Positions 11,268-22,194 of a DNA stretch of 64,000 bases are shown here, piece after piece (position 1 is the first letter of the stretch; each line of letters starts with the position of its first letter). This DNA is from Apostichopus japonicus (taxonomy: Eukaryota > Echinodermata > Holothuroidea > Aspidochirotida > Stichopodidae): the NCBI RefSeq assembly GCF_037975245.1, contig NC_092571.1, positions 23,071,564 through 23,135,563 on the forward strand, written 5' to 3'. The translations under genes were made by a program, and so were the position numbers. The notes beneath the pieces are model-generated. The model made no database searches and was not told the DNA's origin. It saw only the letters and a list, made by a program, of their open reading frames with translations.

Positions 11268-11575
11268 ATAACAGGTATAATTCTACAATGGGGATGTTAT
11301 CACTAAGGGCACGTACAATCAAAACATGCAATTCTCTATCAGACAATATTACAAATAAACCTTCTGCAAAATCATTCAGAAGAAACTTTATTCAAAAAAT
11401 TATTGCATCTTATTAATTGAACATGTTCATTTTTTCTTATATATTTAGTTTACTTTTTCCTTTTCTTTACAGGGAGTCCTCTACTTTGTTAAGCCATCTG
11501 AAGGTTTTTTAGAAGACTTCCTATCACATTGTATATATTCACGTGATGAAACAAATAAATCAATCAATCAATCAA
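11268..11575 (+). mobile_element. LINE 3' fragment in tRNA spacer (first copy)
   Basis: It starts abruptly after CTTGTTTACTATTT of the spacer and encodes the last ~40 residues of the LINE protein (GMLSLRARTIK ... IIASY, stop at about 11416). It has the hairpin 3' UTR and ends in a (CAAT)n tail, after which the spacer resumes with TTTCTGATTTTATTTATG. It is a 5'-truncated target-primed insertion. Confidence 0.9.
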
Positions 11576-11704
11576 TTTTCTGATTTTATTTATGTTCATC
11601 CAACACAAGTATTTCATTTGAGTCTGCATGCAAAGCATGTTCAAAAAAGAAGCAATACAGTTATTTACGTTAGCACTGATTGGAATACGTTTTATTACAT
11701 CAGC

Positions 11705-11776
11705 GGCCTGTTGGTCTAGTGGCATGATTCTCGCTTAGGGTGCGAGAGGTCCCGGGTTCGATTCCCGGATAGGCCC
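11705..11776 (+). tRNA. tRNA-Pro (AGG)
   Basis: Intact 72-nt cloverleaf, anticodon AGG; first gene of the second block copy. Confidence 0.96.
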
Positions 11777-12110
11777 TTAATTTCCTATTTTATTTTTCAA
11801 TTTTATATTGTTTGTTGGTAGTTCTTCATGAACGTAGCAAAAGGAGTCTTTCTTCGCTTTCTTTTATGCGAATGTTTTACAATAATGCGACTTCTTCCAC
11901 TGCTTATATATAAAGTCTCAAGTTTTATTCCTTGGTTTTGTAGTAGATTGTATTTTCACAAAAGGGTTAAAGCTTGTTTACTATTTTCTGATTTTATTTA
12001 TGTTCTTCCAACACAAGTATTTGATTTGAGTCTGCATGCAAAGTATGTTAAAAAATAGCAATATAGCTATATATGTTAGCACTGGTTGGAATACGTTTTA
12101 TTACATCAGC

Positions 12111-12182
12111 GGCCTGTTGGTCTAGTGGCATGATTCTCGCTTTGGGTGCGAGAGGTCCCGGGTTCGAGTCCCGGATAGGCCC
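12111..12182 (+). tRNA. tRNA-Pro (TGG), T-loop variant
   Basis: Anticodon TGG. The T loop/B box reads GGTTCGAGTCC instead of GGTTCGATTCC, which is still the pol III B-box consensus, so function should be kept. Confidence 0.94.
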
Positions 12183-12530
12183 TTAATTTCCTATTTTATT
12201 TTTTCAATTTGATATGGTTTGTTGGTAGTTCTTCTTGAACGTAACAAATGAAGTCGTTCTTCGTTTTCTAAGTTGTATTTCTTTTATGCGATTTTTTTTT
12301 TACAACAGTGCGACGTCTTCCACTGCTTATAGATAACGTTTCATGGGTTATCCTTTAGTTTTGTAGTAGATTGTATTTTCACAAAAGGGTTAAAGCTTGT
12401 TTACTATTTTCTGATTTTATTGATGTTCTTCAAACACAAGTTTTCATTTGAGTCTGCATACACGAATGTTAAAAAATAACAATTTTCTTGAAATGTTAGC
12501 ACTAGTTGGAATACGTTTTATTACATCAGC

Positions 12531-12602
12531 GGCCTGTTGGTCTAGTGGCATGATTCTCGCTTTGGGTGCGAGAGGTCCCGGATTCGATTCCCGGATAGGC
12601 CC
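12531..12602 (+). tRNA. tRNA-Pro (TGG), B-box mutation
   Basis: Anticodon TGG. The T stem/B box reads GGATTCGATTCC instead of GGGTTCGATTCC. The last T-stem pair next to the loop (G53-C61) is lost and a conserved B-box G is changed, which should weaken TFIIIC binding. Confidence 0.85.
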
Positions 12603-12829
12603 TTGTATTATTTCCTATTTTATTTTTCAATTCTATATGGTTTGTTGGTTGTTCTTCATTACCGTAGCAAAAGAAGTAGTTCTTCGTTTTCTAAGTTTTA
12701 TTTCTTTTATGCGAATTTTCTACAACAGTTCGACTTCTTCCACTACTTATAAATAACGTTTCAAGTTTTATCCTTTAGTTTTTTAGTAGATTGTATTTTC
12801 ACAAAAGGGTTACAGCTTGTTTACTATTT

Positions 12830-13142
12830 ATAACAGGTATAATTCTACAATGGGGATGTTATCACTAAGGGCACGTGCAATCAAAACATGCAATTCTCTA
12901 TCAGACAATATTACAAATAAACCTTCTGCAAAATCATTCAGAAGAAACTTTATTCAAAAAATTATTGCATCTTATTAATTGAACATGTTCATTTTTTCTT
13001 ATATATTTAGTTTACTTTTTCCTTTTCTTTACAGGGAGTCCTCTACTTTGTTAAGCCATCTGAAGGTTTTTTAGAAGACTTCCTATCACATTGTATATAT
13101 TCACGTGATGAAACAAATCAATCAATCAATCAATCAATCAAT
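12830..13142 (+). mobile_element. LINE 3' fragment in tRNA spacer (second copy of the same insertion)
   Basis: Nearly identical to 11268-11575 including the insertion point; the tail (CAAT)n is one or two units longer. It is a by-product of the 1.56-kb block duplication rather than an independent insertion. Confidence 0.9.
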
Positions 13143-13269
13143 TTTCTGATTTCATTTATGTTCTTCCAACACAAGTACTTCATTTGAGTCTGCATGCAAA
13201 GCATGTTCAAAAAGAAGCAATACAGCTATATACGTTAGCACTGATTGGAATACGTTTTATTACATCAGC

Positions 13270-13341
13270 GGCCTGTTGGTCTAGTGGCATGATTCTCGCT
13301 TAGGGTGCGAGAGGTCCCGGGTTCGATTCCCGGATAGGCCC
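13270..13341 (+). tRNA. tRNA-Pro (AGG)
   Basis: Intact 72-nt cloverleaf, anticodon AGG. Confidence 0.96.
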
Positions 13342-13674
13342 TTAATTTCCTATTTTATTTTTCAATTTTATATTGTTTGTTGGTAGTTCTTCATGAACGT
13401 AGCAAAAGGAGTCTTTCTTCGCTTTCTTTTATGCGAATGTTTTACAAAAATGCGACTTCTTCCACTGCTTATATATAAAGTCTCAAGTTTTATTCCTTGG
13501 TTTTGTAGTAGATTGTATTTTCACAAAAGGGTTAAAGCTTGTTTACTAATTTCTGATTTCATGTATGTTCTTCAAAATCAAGTATTTAATTTGAGTCTGC
13601 ATGCAATGCATGTTCAAAAATAGCAATATAGCTATATATGTTAGCACTGGTGGAATATGTTTTATTACATCAGC

Positions 13675-13746
13675 GGCCTGTTGGTCTAGTGGCATGATTC
13701 TCGCTTAGGGTGCGAGAGGTCCCGGGTTCGATTCCCGGATAGGCCC
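13675..13746 (+). tRNA. tRNA-Pro (AGG)
   Basis: Intact 72-nt cloverleaf, anticodon AGG. Last AGG gene of the array; the next tRNA is 2.7 kb away because of the long LINE insertion. Confidence 0.96.
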
Positions 13747-13972
13747 TTAATTTCCTATTTTATTTTTCAATTTTATATTGTTTGTTGGTAGTTCTTCATG
13801 AACGTAGCAAAAGGAGTCTTTCTTCGTTTTCTTAGTATTTTTTCTTTTATGCGAATGTTTTACAATAATGCGACTTCTTCCACTGCTTATATATAAAGTC
13901 TCAAGTTTTATTCCTTGGTTTTGTATTTTCACAAAAGGGTTAAAGCCTGTTTACTATTTTCTGATTTTATTT

Positions 13973-16243
13973 AACATGATTTTATTTAACTCGACAAACA
14001 TGACGTCAATGCTGCTTATGATATATTTTACAATATTATAGATTCAACTTATAATGATTGCTTTCCATACCGTAAAATAACTAAAAGAGGTAAAAAGAAA
14101 CATCCTTGGATCACAAAGGGTATACTAACCTCTATTCAAAGGAAAAATAAATTGTTCAAACGTTACATTAAGAATTCGACAGAAAGTAATAAGGCTTCTT
14201 ATAATACCTATCGTAATAAGCTTAATCATGTTATTAGATTCTCTAAGAGATTATATTTTAATAACAAGTTTTATGATGCTAGAAATAATTCGAAGAATAC
14301 CTGGAATATCATTAATGAAATTCTTCATAATGACCGCAAAAAATTAACATATCCTGCTTCTTTCAAAATGGCGATCAAGAGATTACCCTTGACATCGATA
14401 TTGCAAACGACTCCAATAACTTCTTTATCAATCTTGGTCCTTCATTGGCAGACAAGATTACGAGCAAAAGGACGCATAATGAGTTTATGCATAAAACTAG
14501 TCACAACAATTCGATTTTTACATTTCCTGTATGTGAGGAGGAACTCCTTAACGTTGCGACTGCTTGTCTAAAACCTAATAAAGCAGCAGGATATGATGAT
14601 TTTAAGCCAGGTATCATTAAACACATTATTCCTTTAATTACTAAGCCTTTGACTCATATTTGTAACTTATCTTTTAATACTGGAACATTTCCAGATTCGT
14701 TGAAAATTGCAAAGGTTATTCCGATTTTTAAAAAGGGCGACACAGATTTATACGAAAACTATAGACCCATTTCATTGCTTTCATGTTTCTCGAAAATCAT
14801 TGAAAGACTTATGTTTAATCGAATTTTTAATTTTCTTAACAAATATGACATTCTTTGCAACCAACAATATGGCTTTCGACCACATCATTCTACTGAACTT
14901 GCACTGGCAGATGCCGTTGACAAATTGTACAGCAGTCTTGATAATAACAGATCTTGCTTGGGTGTGTTCCTAGATCTTTCCAAAGCGTTCGACACTATTG
15001 ATCATACCATTCTACTTAGTAAATTACAACATTATACGGCATCAGAGGAACGACGCTGAACTGGATCGATAGTTATATATCTAATCGGCATCAATATATC
15101 TCTTACAAAAACACTCATTCTCATCTTGCAGAAATTCAATGTGGTGTTCCACAAGGCTCAATTCTAGGCCCTTTACTGTTTATTATATATGTCAATGACA
15201 TCTGCCACGTATCAGAAATCGCAAACATTACGTTATTTGCCGACGACACAAATATTTTTTTCGAATCAAATGAAAATGAAAATTTATTTCATATTAAAGT
15301 GTCTTCTGAATTAAATAAATTTAACGACTGGTTTGCCTCTAATAAGCTATCGCTTAACATTGGCAAAACGAATTATATTGTTTTTAATGCATCCCGAAAT
15401 TTCAGCTGGGATAAAGATATTTTTATGGGAGGTAAAATTCTCAAACAAGTATTTTCTAATAAATTCTTAGGTGTACATATTGATCATAAACTTTCAAGGG
15501 GTGATCATATTTCCATATTGTGCAGGAAAGTTGCAAAGAATATAGGAATATTATCGAAATTGAAACACTACCTGCCACAACACATATTAAAGACCCTTTA
15601 TAAAACTTTAGTGGTCCCACATTTTTCTTATTGCTCGATAATTTGGTCTGGTACACGTGATACTAATCTTAAGCCACTTATTATATTACAAAAGAAAGCT
15701 GTCCGCCACATATCACATGCTGCACCACGTGAACACACCAACCTTCTATTCAAGGATCTGAATGTATTGAAAATTAATGACATAATACGTGTAAATCTTG
15801 CCACCTTCACTTATAAGGCTTGGAATGGACTCCTACCTAATGCATTTCATAATTATTTAATCAGTAATTCGGATATACATCACCACAACACAAGACACGC
15901 AAATCATGCGCATTATCACAACACGAATACCTCAACAGGAATGTTAAGCCTCAGAAATCGAGCAATAAAACCTGGAATTCTATTACTGACATTATTAAAA
16001 ATAAATTATCTTGTAGAACATTTAGAAAATGTTATATTAAAGAAATAATTGCATCATATTAATTAAAATATCATATAATTGATTTATTGTCGAAACGTTT
16101 AATTTGATCTTTAATTTTTTCTTGTCTTTTCTTTCTTCGGGGAGTCTTCTACATTGTTAAGCTATTGTATGCTTTATAGAAGACTTCCTTTCACCTTGTA
16201 TATTTGCACGTGAAAAAAACAAAATAAATCAAATCAAATCAAA
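13973..16243 (+). mobile_element. 5'-truncated LINE (CR1/L2-like, jockey-group) with broken reverse transcriptase
   Basis: The insertion follows CTGATTTTATTTA of a tRNA spacer and ends in an (AAATC)n tail before ATTTATGTTCTTG of the spacer. The coding part begins between the endonuclease and reverse-transcriptase regions (KKHPWITKGI at about 14098), so the endonuclease is missing. The RT motifs YRPISLLSC, YGFRP, FLDLSKAFDTIDH, GVPQGSILGPLLF and FADDTNIFF are present. They are split over three frames by shifts near 14390-14440, 15036 and 15968. The C-terminal part (AWNGLLPNAF, TGMLSLRNRA) matches the other fragments in the array. The clade name is a judgement from motif style only. Confidence 0.9.
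14152..16048 (+). pseudogene. reverse transcriptase of the LINE, frameshifted
   Basis: There are three open segments: 14152 to ~14390 (basic linker before RT, KRYIKNSTESNKASYNTYR-like), 14445-15059 (RT fingers and palm up to the first catalytic Asp in FLDLSKAFDTIDH), and about 15056-16048 (GVPQGS motif, catalytic FADD box, thumb and C-terminal region). The second break is a two-base excess after CATTAT near 15036: dropping it would restore the expected GIRGTTLNWI-type context. A frameshift after LSLRNRAIK near 15968 garbles the C terminus. The element cannot make a functional enzyme. Missing upstream endonuclease and any first ORF agree with 5' truncation. Confidence 0.88.
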
Positions 16244-16358
16244 CATTTATGTTCTTGAAACACAAGTATTTGATTTGAGTCTGCATGCAATGCATGTTCA
16301 AAAATAGCAATATAGCTATATATGTTAGCACTGGTGGAATATGTTTTATTACATCAGC

Positions 16359-16430
16359 GGCCTGTTGGTCTAGTGGCATGATTCTCGCTTTGGGTGCGAG
16401 AGGTCCCGGGTTCGATTCCCGGATAGGCCC
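16359..16430 (+). tRNA. tRNA-Pro (TGG)
   Basis: Intact 72-nt cloverleaf, anticodon TGG; first gene right of the long LINE. All genes from here rightwards are TGG. Confidence 0.96.
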
Positions 16431-16508
16431 TTAATTTCCTATTTTATTTTTCAATTTGATATGGTTTGTTTGTAGTTCTTCTTGAACGTAACAAATGAAG
16501 TCGTTCTT

Positions 16509-16659
16509 TGATTTTTGATTTTTTGATTTATTTATTTGTTTTTCACGTGTAAATTTACAGTGTGAAGGAAGTCTTCCAAAAAGCGTACAACAGCTTAACA
16601 AAGTAGAAGACTCCCTGTATTAAGGAAAGAAGAAAAGTATTTACATAACAATACAAAAT
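16509..16659 (-). mobile_element. LINE 3' end fragment, inverted orientation
   Basis: On the minus strand it carries the LINE 3' UTR (GGGAGTCTTCTACTTTGT...GGAAGACTTCC), followed by CACGTG and a terminal AAAT/AAATC-type tail that appears as TTTGATTTATTTATTTG on the plus strand. It interrupts the spacer between GTCGTTCTT and ATTCTTCG, consistent with a short TTCTT duplication. It is an independent insertion from the plus-strand ones. Confidence 0.85.
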
Positions 16660-16932
16660 TCTTCGTTTTCTAAGTTGTATTTCTTTTATGCGATTTTTTT
16701 TTACAACAGTGCGAATTCTTCAACTGCTTATAGATAACGTTTCAAGTTTTATCCTTTAGTTTTGTAGTAGATTGTATTTTCACAAAAGGGTTAAAGCTTG
16801 TTTACTATTTTCTGATTTTATTTATGTTTTCAAACACAAGTATTTAATTGAGTCTGCATGCAAAGTATGTTAAAAAATAGCAATATAGCTATATATGTTA
16901 GCACTGGTTGGAATACGTTTTATTACATCAGC

Positions 16933-17004
16933 GGCCTGTTGGTCTAGTGGCATGATTCTCGCTTTGGGTGCGAGAGGTCCCGGGTTCGATTCCCCGATAG
17001 GCCC
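16933..17004 (+). tRNA. tRNA-Pro (TGG), T-stem mismatch
   Basis: Anticodon TGG. The 3' T-stem strand reads CCCCG instead of CCCGG, giving a C-C mismatch in the second T-stem pair. The B box itself is intact. Confidence 0.88.
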
Positions 17005-17352
17005 TTAATTTCCTATTTTATTTTTCAATTTGATATGGTTTGTTTGTAGTTCTTCTTGAACGTAACAAATGAAGTCGTTCTTCGTTTTCTAAGTTGTATT
17101 TCTTTTATGCGATTTTTTTTTACAACAGTGCGAATTCTTCAACTGCTTATAGATAACGTTTCATGTGTTATCCTTTAGTTTTGTAGTAGATTGTATTTTC
17201 ACAAAAGGGTTAAAGCTTGTTTACTATTTTCTGATTTTATGTATGTTCTTCCAACACAAGTATTTAATTGAGTCTGCATGCAAAGTATGTTAAAAAATAG
17301 CAATATAGCTATATATGTTAGCACTGGTTGGAATACGTTTTATTACATCAGC

Positions 17353-17424
17353 GGCCTGTTGGTCTAGTGGCATGATTCTCGCTTTGGGTGCGAGAGGTCC
17401 CGGGTTCGATTCCCGGATAGGCCC
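17353..17424 (+). tRNA. tRNA-Pro (TGG)
   Basis: Intact 72-nt cloverleaf, anticodon TGG; 420 bp from its neighbour. Confidence 0.96.
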
Positions 17425-17771
17425 GTAATTTCCTATTTTATTTTTCAATTTGATATGGTTTGCTTGTAGTTCTTCTTGAACGTAACAAATGAAGTCGTTC
17501 TTCGTTTTCTAAGTTGTATTTCTTTTATGCGATTTTTTTTTACAACAGTGCGAATTCTTCAACTGCTTATAGATAACGTTTCATGGGTTATCCTTTAGTT
17601 TTGTAGTAGATTGTATTTTCACAAAAGGGTTAAAGCTTGTTTACTATTTTCTGATTTTATGTATGTTCTTCCAACACAAGTATTTAATTGAGTCTGCATG
17701 CAAAGTATGTTAAAAAATAGCAATATAGCTATATATGTTAGCACTGGTGGAATACGTTTTATTACATCAGC

Positions 17772-17843
17772 GGCCTGTTGGTCTAGTGGCATGATTCTCG
17801 CTTTGGGTGCGAGAGGTCCCGGGTTCGATTCCCGGATAGGCCC
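17772..17843 (+). tRNA. tRNA-Pro (TGG)
   Basis: Intact 72-nt cloverleaf, anticodon TGG; 419 bp from its neighbour. Confidence 0.96.
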
Positions 17844-18191
17844 TTAATTTCCTATTTTATTTTTCAATTTGATATGGTTTGTTTGTAGTTCTTCTTGAAC
17901 GTAACAAATGAAGTCGTTCTTCGTTTTCTAAGTTGTATTTCTTTTATGCGATTTTTTTTTACAACAGTGCGAATTCTTCAACTGCTTATAGATAACGTTT
18001 CATGGGTTATCCTTCAGTTTTGTAGTAGATTGTATTTTCACAAAAGGGTTAAAGCTTGTTTACTATTTTCTGATTTTATGTATGTTCTTCCAACACAAGT
18101 ATTTAATTGAGTCTGCATGCAAAGTATGTTAAAAAATAGCAATATAGCTATATATGTTAGCACTGGTTGGAATACGTTTTATTACATCAGC

Positions 18192-18263
18192 GGCCTGTTG
18201 GTCTAGTGGCATGATTCTCGCTTTGGGTGCGAGAGGTCCCGGGTTCGATTCCCGGATAGGCCC
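18192..18263 (+). tRNA. tRNA-Pro (TGG)
   Basis: Intact 72-nt cloverleaf, anticodon TGG; 420 bp from its neighbour. Confidence 0.96.
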
Positions 18264-18604
18264 GTAATTTCCTATTTTATTTTTCAATTTGATATGGTTT
18301 GTTTGTAGTTCTTGAACGTAACAAATGAAGTCGTTCTTCGTTTTCTAAGTTGTATTTCTTTTATGCGATTTTTTTTTACAACAGTGCGAATTCTTCCACT
18401 GCTTATAGATAACGTTTCAAGTTTTATCCTTTAGTTTTGTAGTAGATTGTATTTTCACAAAAGGGTTAAAGCTTGTTTACTATTTTCTGATTTTATGTAT
18501 GGTCTTCAAAATCAAGTATTTGATTTGAGTCGTGTAATGCATTTCAAATATAGCAATATAGCTATATATGTTAGCACTGTTGGAATACATTTTATTACAT
18601 CAGC

Positions 18605-18676
18605 GGCCTGTTGGTCTAGTGGCATGATTCTCGCTTTGGGTGCGAGAGGTCCCGGGTTCGATTCCCGGATACGCCC
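18605..18676 (+). tRNA. tRNA-Pro (TGG), acceptor mismatch
   Basis: Anticodon TGG. The acceptor 3' strand reads ATACGCC instead of ATAGGCC, giving a C4-C69 mismatch. Its leader is also more diverged than average (GTCGTGTAATGCATTTCAAA). It may be on the way to becoming a pseudogene. Confidence 0.83.
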
Positions 18677-18973
18677 TTAATTTCCTATTTTATTTTTCAA
18701 TTTGATATGGTGTTTGTAGTTCTTCTTGAACGTAACAAATGAAGTCGTTCTTCGTTTTCTAAGTTGTATTTCCTTTTTGCGATTTTTTTACAATAATGCG
18801 ACGTCTTCCACTGCTTATAGATAACGTTTCATGTGTTATCCTTTAGTTTTGTAGTAGATTGTATTTTCACAAAAGGGTTAAAGCTTGTTTACTATTTTCT
18901 GATTTTATGTATGTTCTTCCAACACAAGTATTTAATTGAGTCTGCATGCAAAGTATGTTAAAAAATAGCAATA

Positions 18974-19020
18974 TAGCTATATATGTTAGCACTGGTTGGA
19001 ATACGTTTTATTACATCAGC
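18974..19020 (+). promoter_or_regulatory. conserved tRNA leader with TATA-like element (representative)
   Basis: TATAGCTATATATG followed by TTAGCACTGGTTGGAATACG and then TTTTATTACATCAGC precedes this and nearly all other genes of the array. The TATATAT core lies about 37-44 bp before the mature 5' end, where an upstream TATA can assist pol III. Conservation may instead simply reflect homogenisation of the whole unit. Confidence 0.4.
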
Positions 19021-19092
19021 GGCCTGTTGGTCTAGTGGCATGATTCTCGCTTTGGGTGCGAGAGGTCCCGGGTTCGATTCCCGGATAGGCCC
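19021..19092 (+). tRNA. tRNA-Pro (TGG), last gene of array
   Basis: Intact 72-nt cloverleaf, anticodon TGG. The trailer keeps only TTAATTTTTATTTTTTTATT; beyond that the repeated spacer ends, marking the right edge of the array. Confidence 0.96.
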
Positions 19093-22000
19093 TTAATTTT
19101 TATTTTTTTATTTGCTTTTTGTTTTTAGTTTTCATTTTGTATATTTATTTGTATATGTATTTGTTTCATCACAATTTACAGTTTACATCACAATTTACAT
19201 CACAATTTACAGTTTATTTTGTTTGTTTTGTTATGTTTCTAATCATTAACGCAACAAATCTTTATTTTTTATTTAAAAAAAAAATATGTTTCTACTTTGT
19301 AAATACTTTGCAGTATTGCGTCTTTATCTAATACCGTCCATCGCTTACGGTTCAATTTTCATTTCTTTTTCTCTTGTTGTTGTAGATTGTATTTTAATAT
19401 GTTAATTTATGATTAGGAATGAAATCGGGAAACACATAGAGCATTTTTTTTGTCCTTTAATTTTTCGCTTTACTTTAATCGAATGTCTACTATTGTAAAA
19501 ATCGCTTGCAAACAGTAGAGTGCATTGAATTTCAAATGTTGTATGGAGGGGGGGGTGCATGGGTCGGGGGTGGTGGAGGATGGGTTGCAATTTATCAGAC
19601 TGATCTAGGTTGGGGCATGACCCTTTATTGAAGGGCTAAGAACGGCACCATTTTTTTTATTAATGAAGGGTGTTGCGCTGTCGTTGAAACCATTTCGAGT
19701 AAGGCGGGAGAGAGAGGGGGAGGGGGCATCATCCTAACCAATTTTCGACGTCTGATTATAGAATTTAAGCTCATTATCTGTTATTTAGCCCTAATCGTAT
19801 TGTGTCCTTAATATATCTACTATTTGTATTGTGAGGTTGAAGGTGTTCGGGTTGGGGAGGGGTATACAACCTCAAAGAACGGCGCTTGGCAACAATGATT
19901 AAGATACCACTGTTGTATATATTTCATTTTATAGTTTTATACTCTGTAATCCTAAACTTGATTTGCGTGGAAAATTAATAGTAACGTACATCATAAAAAC
20001 TGACTGACCAAGTTTCACAAAATGGCCAAAAAAAGAAAAGAAAGAAGATTGACCTCATTGTACCCCTTTAAGTGCAGGTAATATAAACAACCGCTGAACA
20101 GTTATGAATTTAACACTGGTAGAAACAAAACTCCAATAGGTGGGTCAGATGGGTGTCTATTTCCTCCTCGTCAAGAATAATATCAAAATCTCAATGTTAA
20201 TCATTACAGATTTTCCCTGCGGAATAGTGTGCTCTAAGTCAGTTATGATATTCAGTATTTAAAGGTCATTGCTTATACTAGGTCAAGGGATTACGCAAAT
20301 GGTGATATGATCACCAAAAGCTCACATTTCTCATTGATTTATTTTTTTTAATATATAAAAGCAATATTTATTTCAAATTTAACGACATGAATGGATCTTC
20401 CTTTCTTTTTCTTCATTGAAGAAAAGACCCAAAAAAGAAAGATCACGTCATAAACTGTGGTATCTACTTATTAGGAAATATTATACCAAATGTCATTAAA
20501 TGGCTTAATCCGTGTCATAAACAGAACGGATAACGAGGTCTGTGGTTTCCAAATCAATGTTAAGCAGTCAAACGCAACATGACCTCTCGGCTTAGCCTTT
20601 ACCTAATGCTGCAGTAGACAACAGTGAAAGTATATGCACAGCACGTTCCATTACTACAACAATCACCTTGTAGGTCTCGCACCACAATTAATTGTTCCAT
20701 TGACTTATACACTAAACTCGTCACTTTCAAGACCTGCCAAGCATAGATAAAAGTTTTCAACTGGTATATCCTACTCACCACATGATAGCTGAGATCTTGG
20801 CCTATATGGCCCTTGCAAACTTCCATATCATGACAGTTTAGATTTTGAGCTAGGAGAGGAGCAAGTTTAGCATACTGAACATTTAACCAAAGATTTTCTA
20901 AAATGGTTTATATCACCTTCGATCCTCCCTATATTCACACCATCTGTACTTTAAACTATGTTCTTTCATATAGAGGCAGAACAAACAATGACAGTAACTG
21001 ATATCATGCTTAAACAAGCTTTACCTTAGGTACTTTTACGTCTTTTCTATGAAAATTGTTAACCATTCGAGCGAATGTACATTACTCTAATTGTGGTGCG
21101 GTACCTATATACTGTTATACGTATAGTGGCACAGGTATAATAGAAGTCACATCACGCATAGGTTGTCAGCGAAGTAAACGTAAATGAAATGATCAACTTC
21201 CCTCCAAGCGATTAAAATTATCTACTTTATCAGGCTATTAAAACAATAGTCATAATATTAATACGGTCCGGTCTTTGAAAAGTAACTTAAGTTAGACTTC
21301 TTATTCCTCGAACATAATTATTATGTTTGAATAACAAGATGTTGTTAGAGGGGGGGGGGGGAACCTGCATGGGCCCAGCAAAGTTTTTTGATGAAAACTG
21401 TCATAATTTGTTCATAGCAACCTGGTTCTGCATGTTCCCCTGGAAAAGCATTGCCCCCGCCCTCTAAACATGAATTCTAGCTACGCTCCTGCAATAAGCT
21501 GTTATCTAACACTCAATAATCTAAGTTTCCCCAATGGCAATGTTTCCCGAAAAACGTTTTCGTTGCAAGATGAGACCTATTTTTCTTGGTACTGTCTCAG
21601 AGCGGATTGTTATTTTGTTTTGTGGGCCTTTTTTTGAAACTATAAATATATTTGAGGGCTAAAAATGTACCAATGCCAAATAAAAAAACCTTTTAAATCG
21701 CAATCTGTTTGTGACATTGCAAAGCAGAAAATGTTAAACGATAAACAAGTTTATTGTTGATGAGAATTTGATGGGAAACGTGTCATTTAGCCTTTGAATC
21801 TTCAGGAATTATCTAAAAAGGTCTCGTTAACTTAAACATCTCCGCAGAGAACAGGTTATTTTCTTTACCGAGGAAAACTGCGTGGTTTGAAGATTACTTC
21901 TGAGGCAAGGAAAAACAACTCCGACCTCATCATCTCGTTCAAATCTCAAATGTATAGCTTTAAGCTACAGATGCATCCGTCTGTTAAACTCTAAACACAT

Positions 22001-22194
22001 TCACTGTGATCATTTTAAGTTCATGAAATCTTTAGCAATCCTCCCCCATAATCTAGATACGTCTCCTCAAGCAAGAATGGGCTCGTGCTTAAATCTACAA
22101 AAGTCAACAATTGCCCAGAGTTTCTCATTAAATCTTGTCTCTAGTTTATGTGTTCAGTATATATGGCCCTACGGACTCTACCTGCCCCAGTTTA

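Larger units (their letters stand above)
10146..13269 (+). repeat. 1.56-kb higher-order tandem duplication (3 tRNAs + LINE fragment)
   Basis: The order AGG gene, TGG gene, TGG gene, LINE 3' fragment occurs at 10146-11704 and again at 11705-13269 (1559 and 1565 bp). A third AGG unit begins at 13270. Both copies carry the LINE fragment at the same base of the spacer with the same 5' truncation, so the insertion came first and the block was then duplicated. Confidence 0.93.
8972..19092 (+). repeat. tandem tRNA-Pro gene array, 17 genes on ~405-420-bp units
   Basis: All 17 tRNA genes are on the plus strand. Each is preceded by a nearly constant leader (TATATATGTTAGCACTGG, then TTGGAATACGTTTTATTACA and TCAGC). 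Each is followed by a T-rich trailer (TTAATTTCCTATTTTATTT) and a conserved spacer. Start-to-start distances are 404-432 bp except where LINE sequence interrupts: 742, 735, 739, 2684 and 574 bp. Spacer identity as well as gene identity points to amplification by unequal exchange rather than scattered retroposition. Confidence 0.95.

Noticed and set aside
10269-13623. Recurrent 70-100-codon frames beginning MNVAKGVFLRF or MSLHTRMLKNN
   Set aside because: They lie in the homogenised tRNA spacers and partly overlap tRNA genes; repetition reflects the array, not a protein family.
8972-19092. CRISPR-like regular spacing of a short conserved sequence
   Set aside because: The conserved 72-mer folds as tRNA-Pro, spacers are homologous and long, and the genome is animal.
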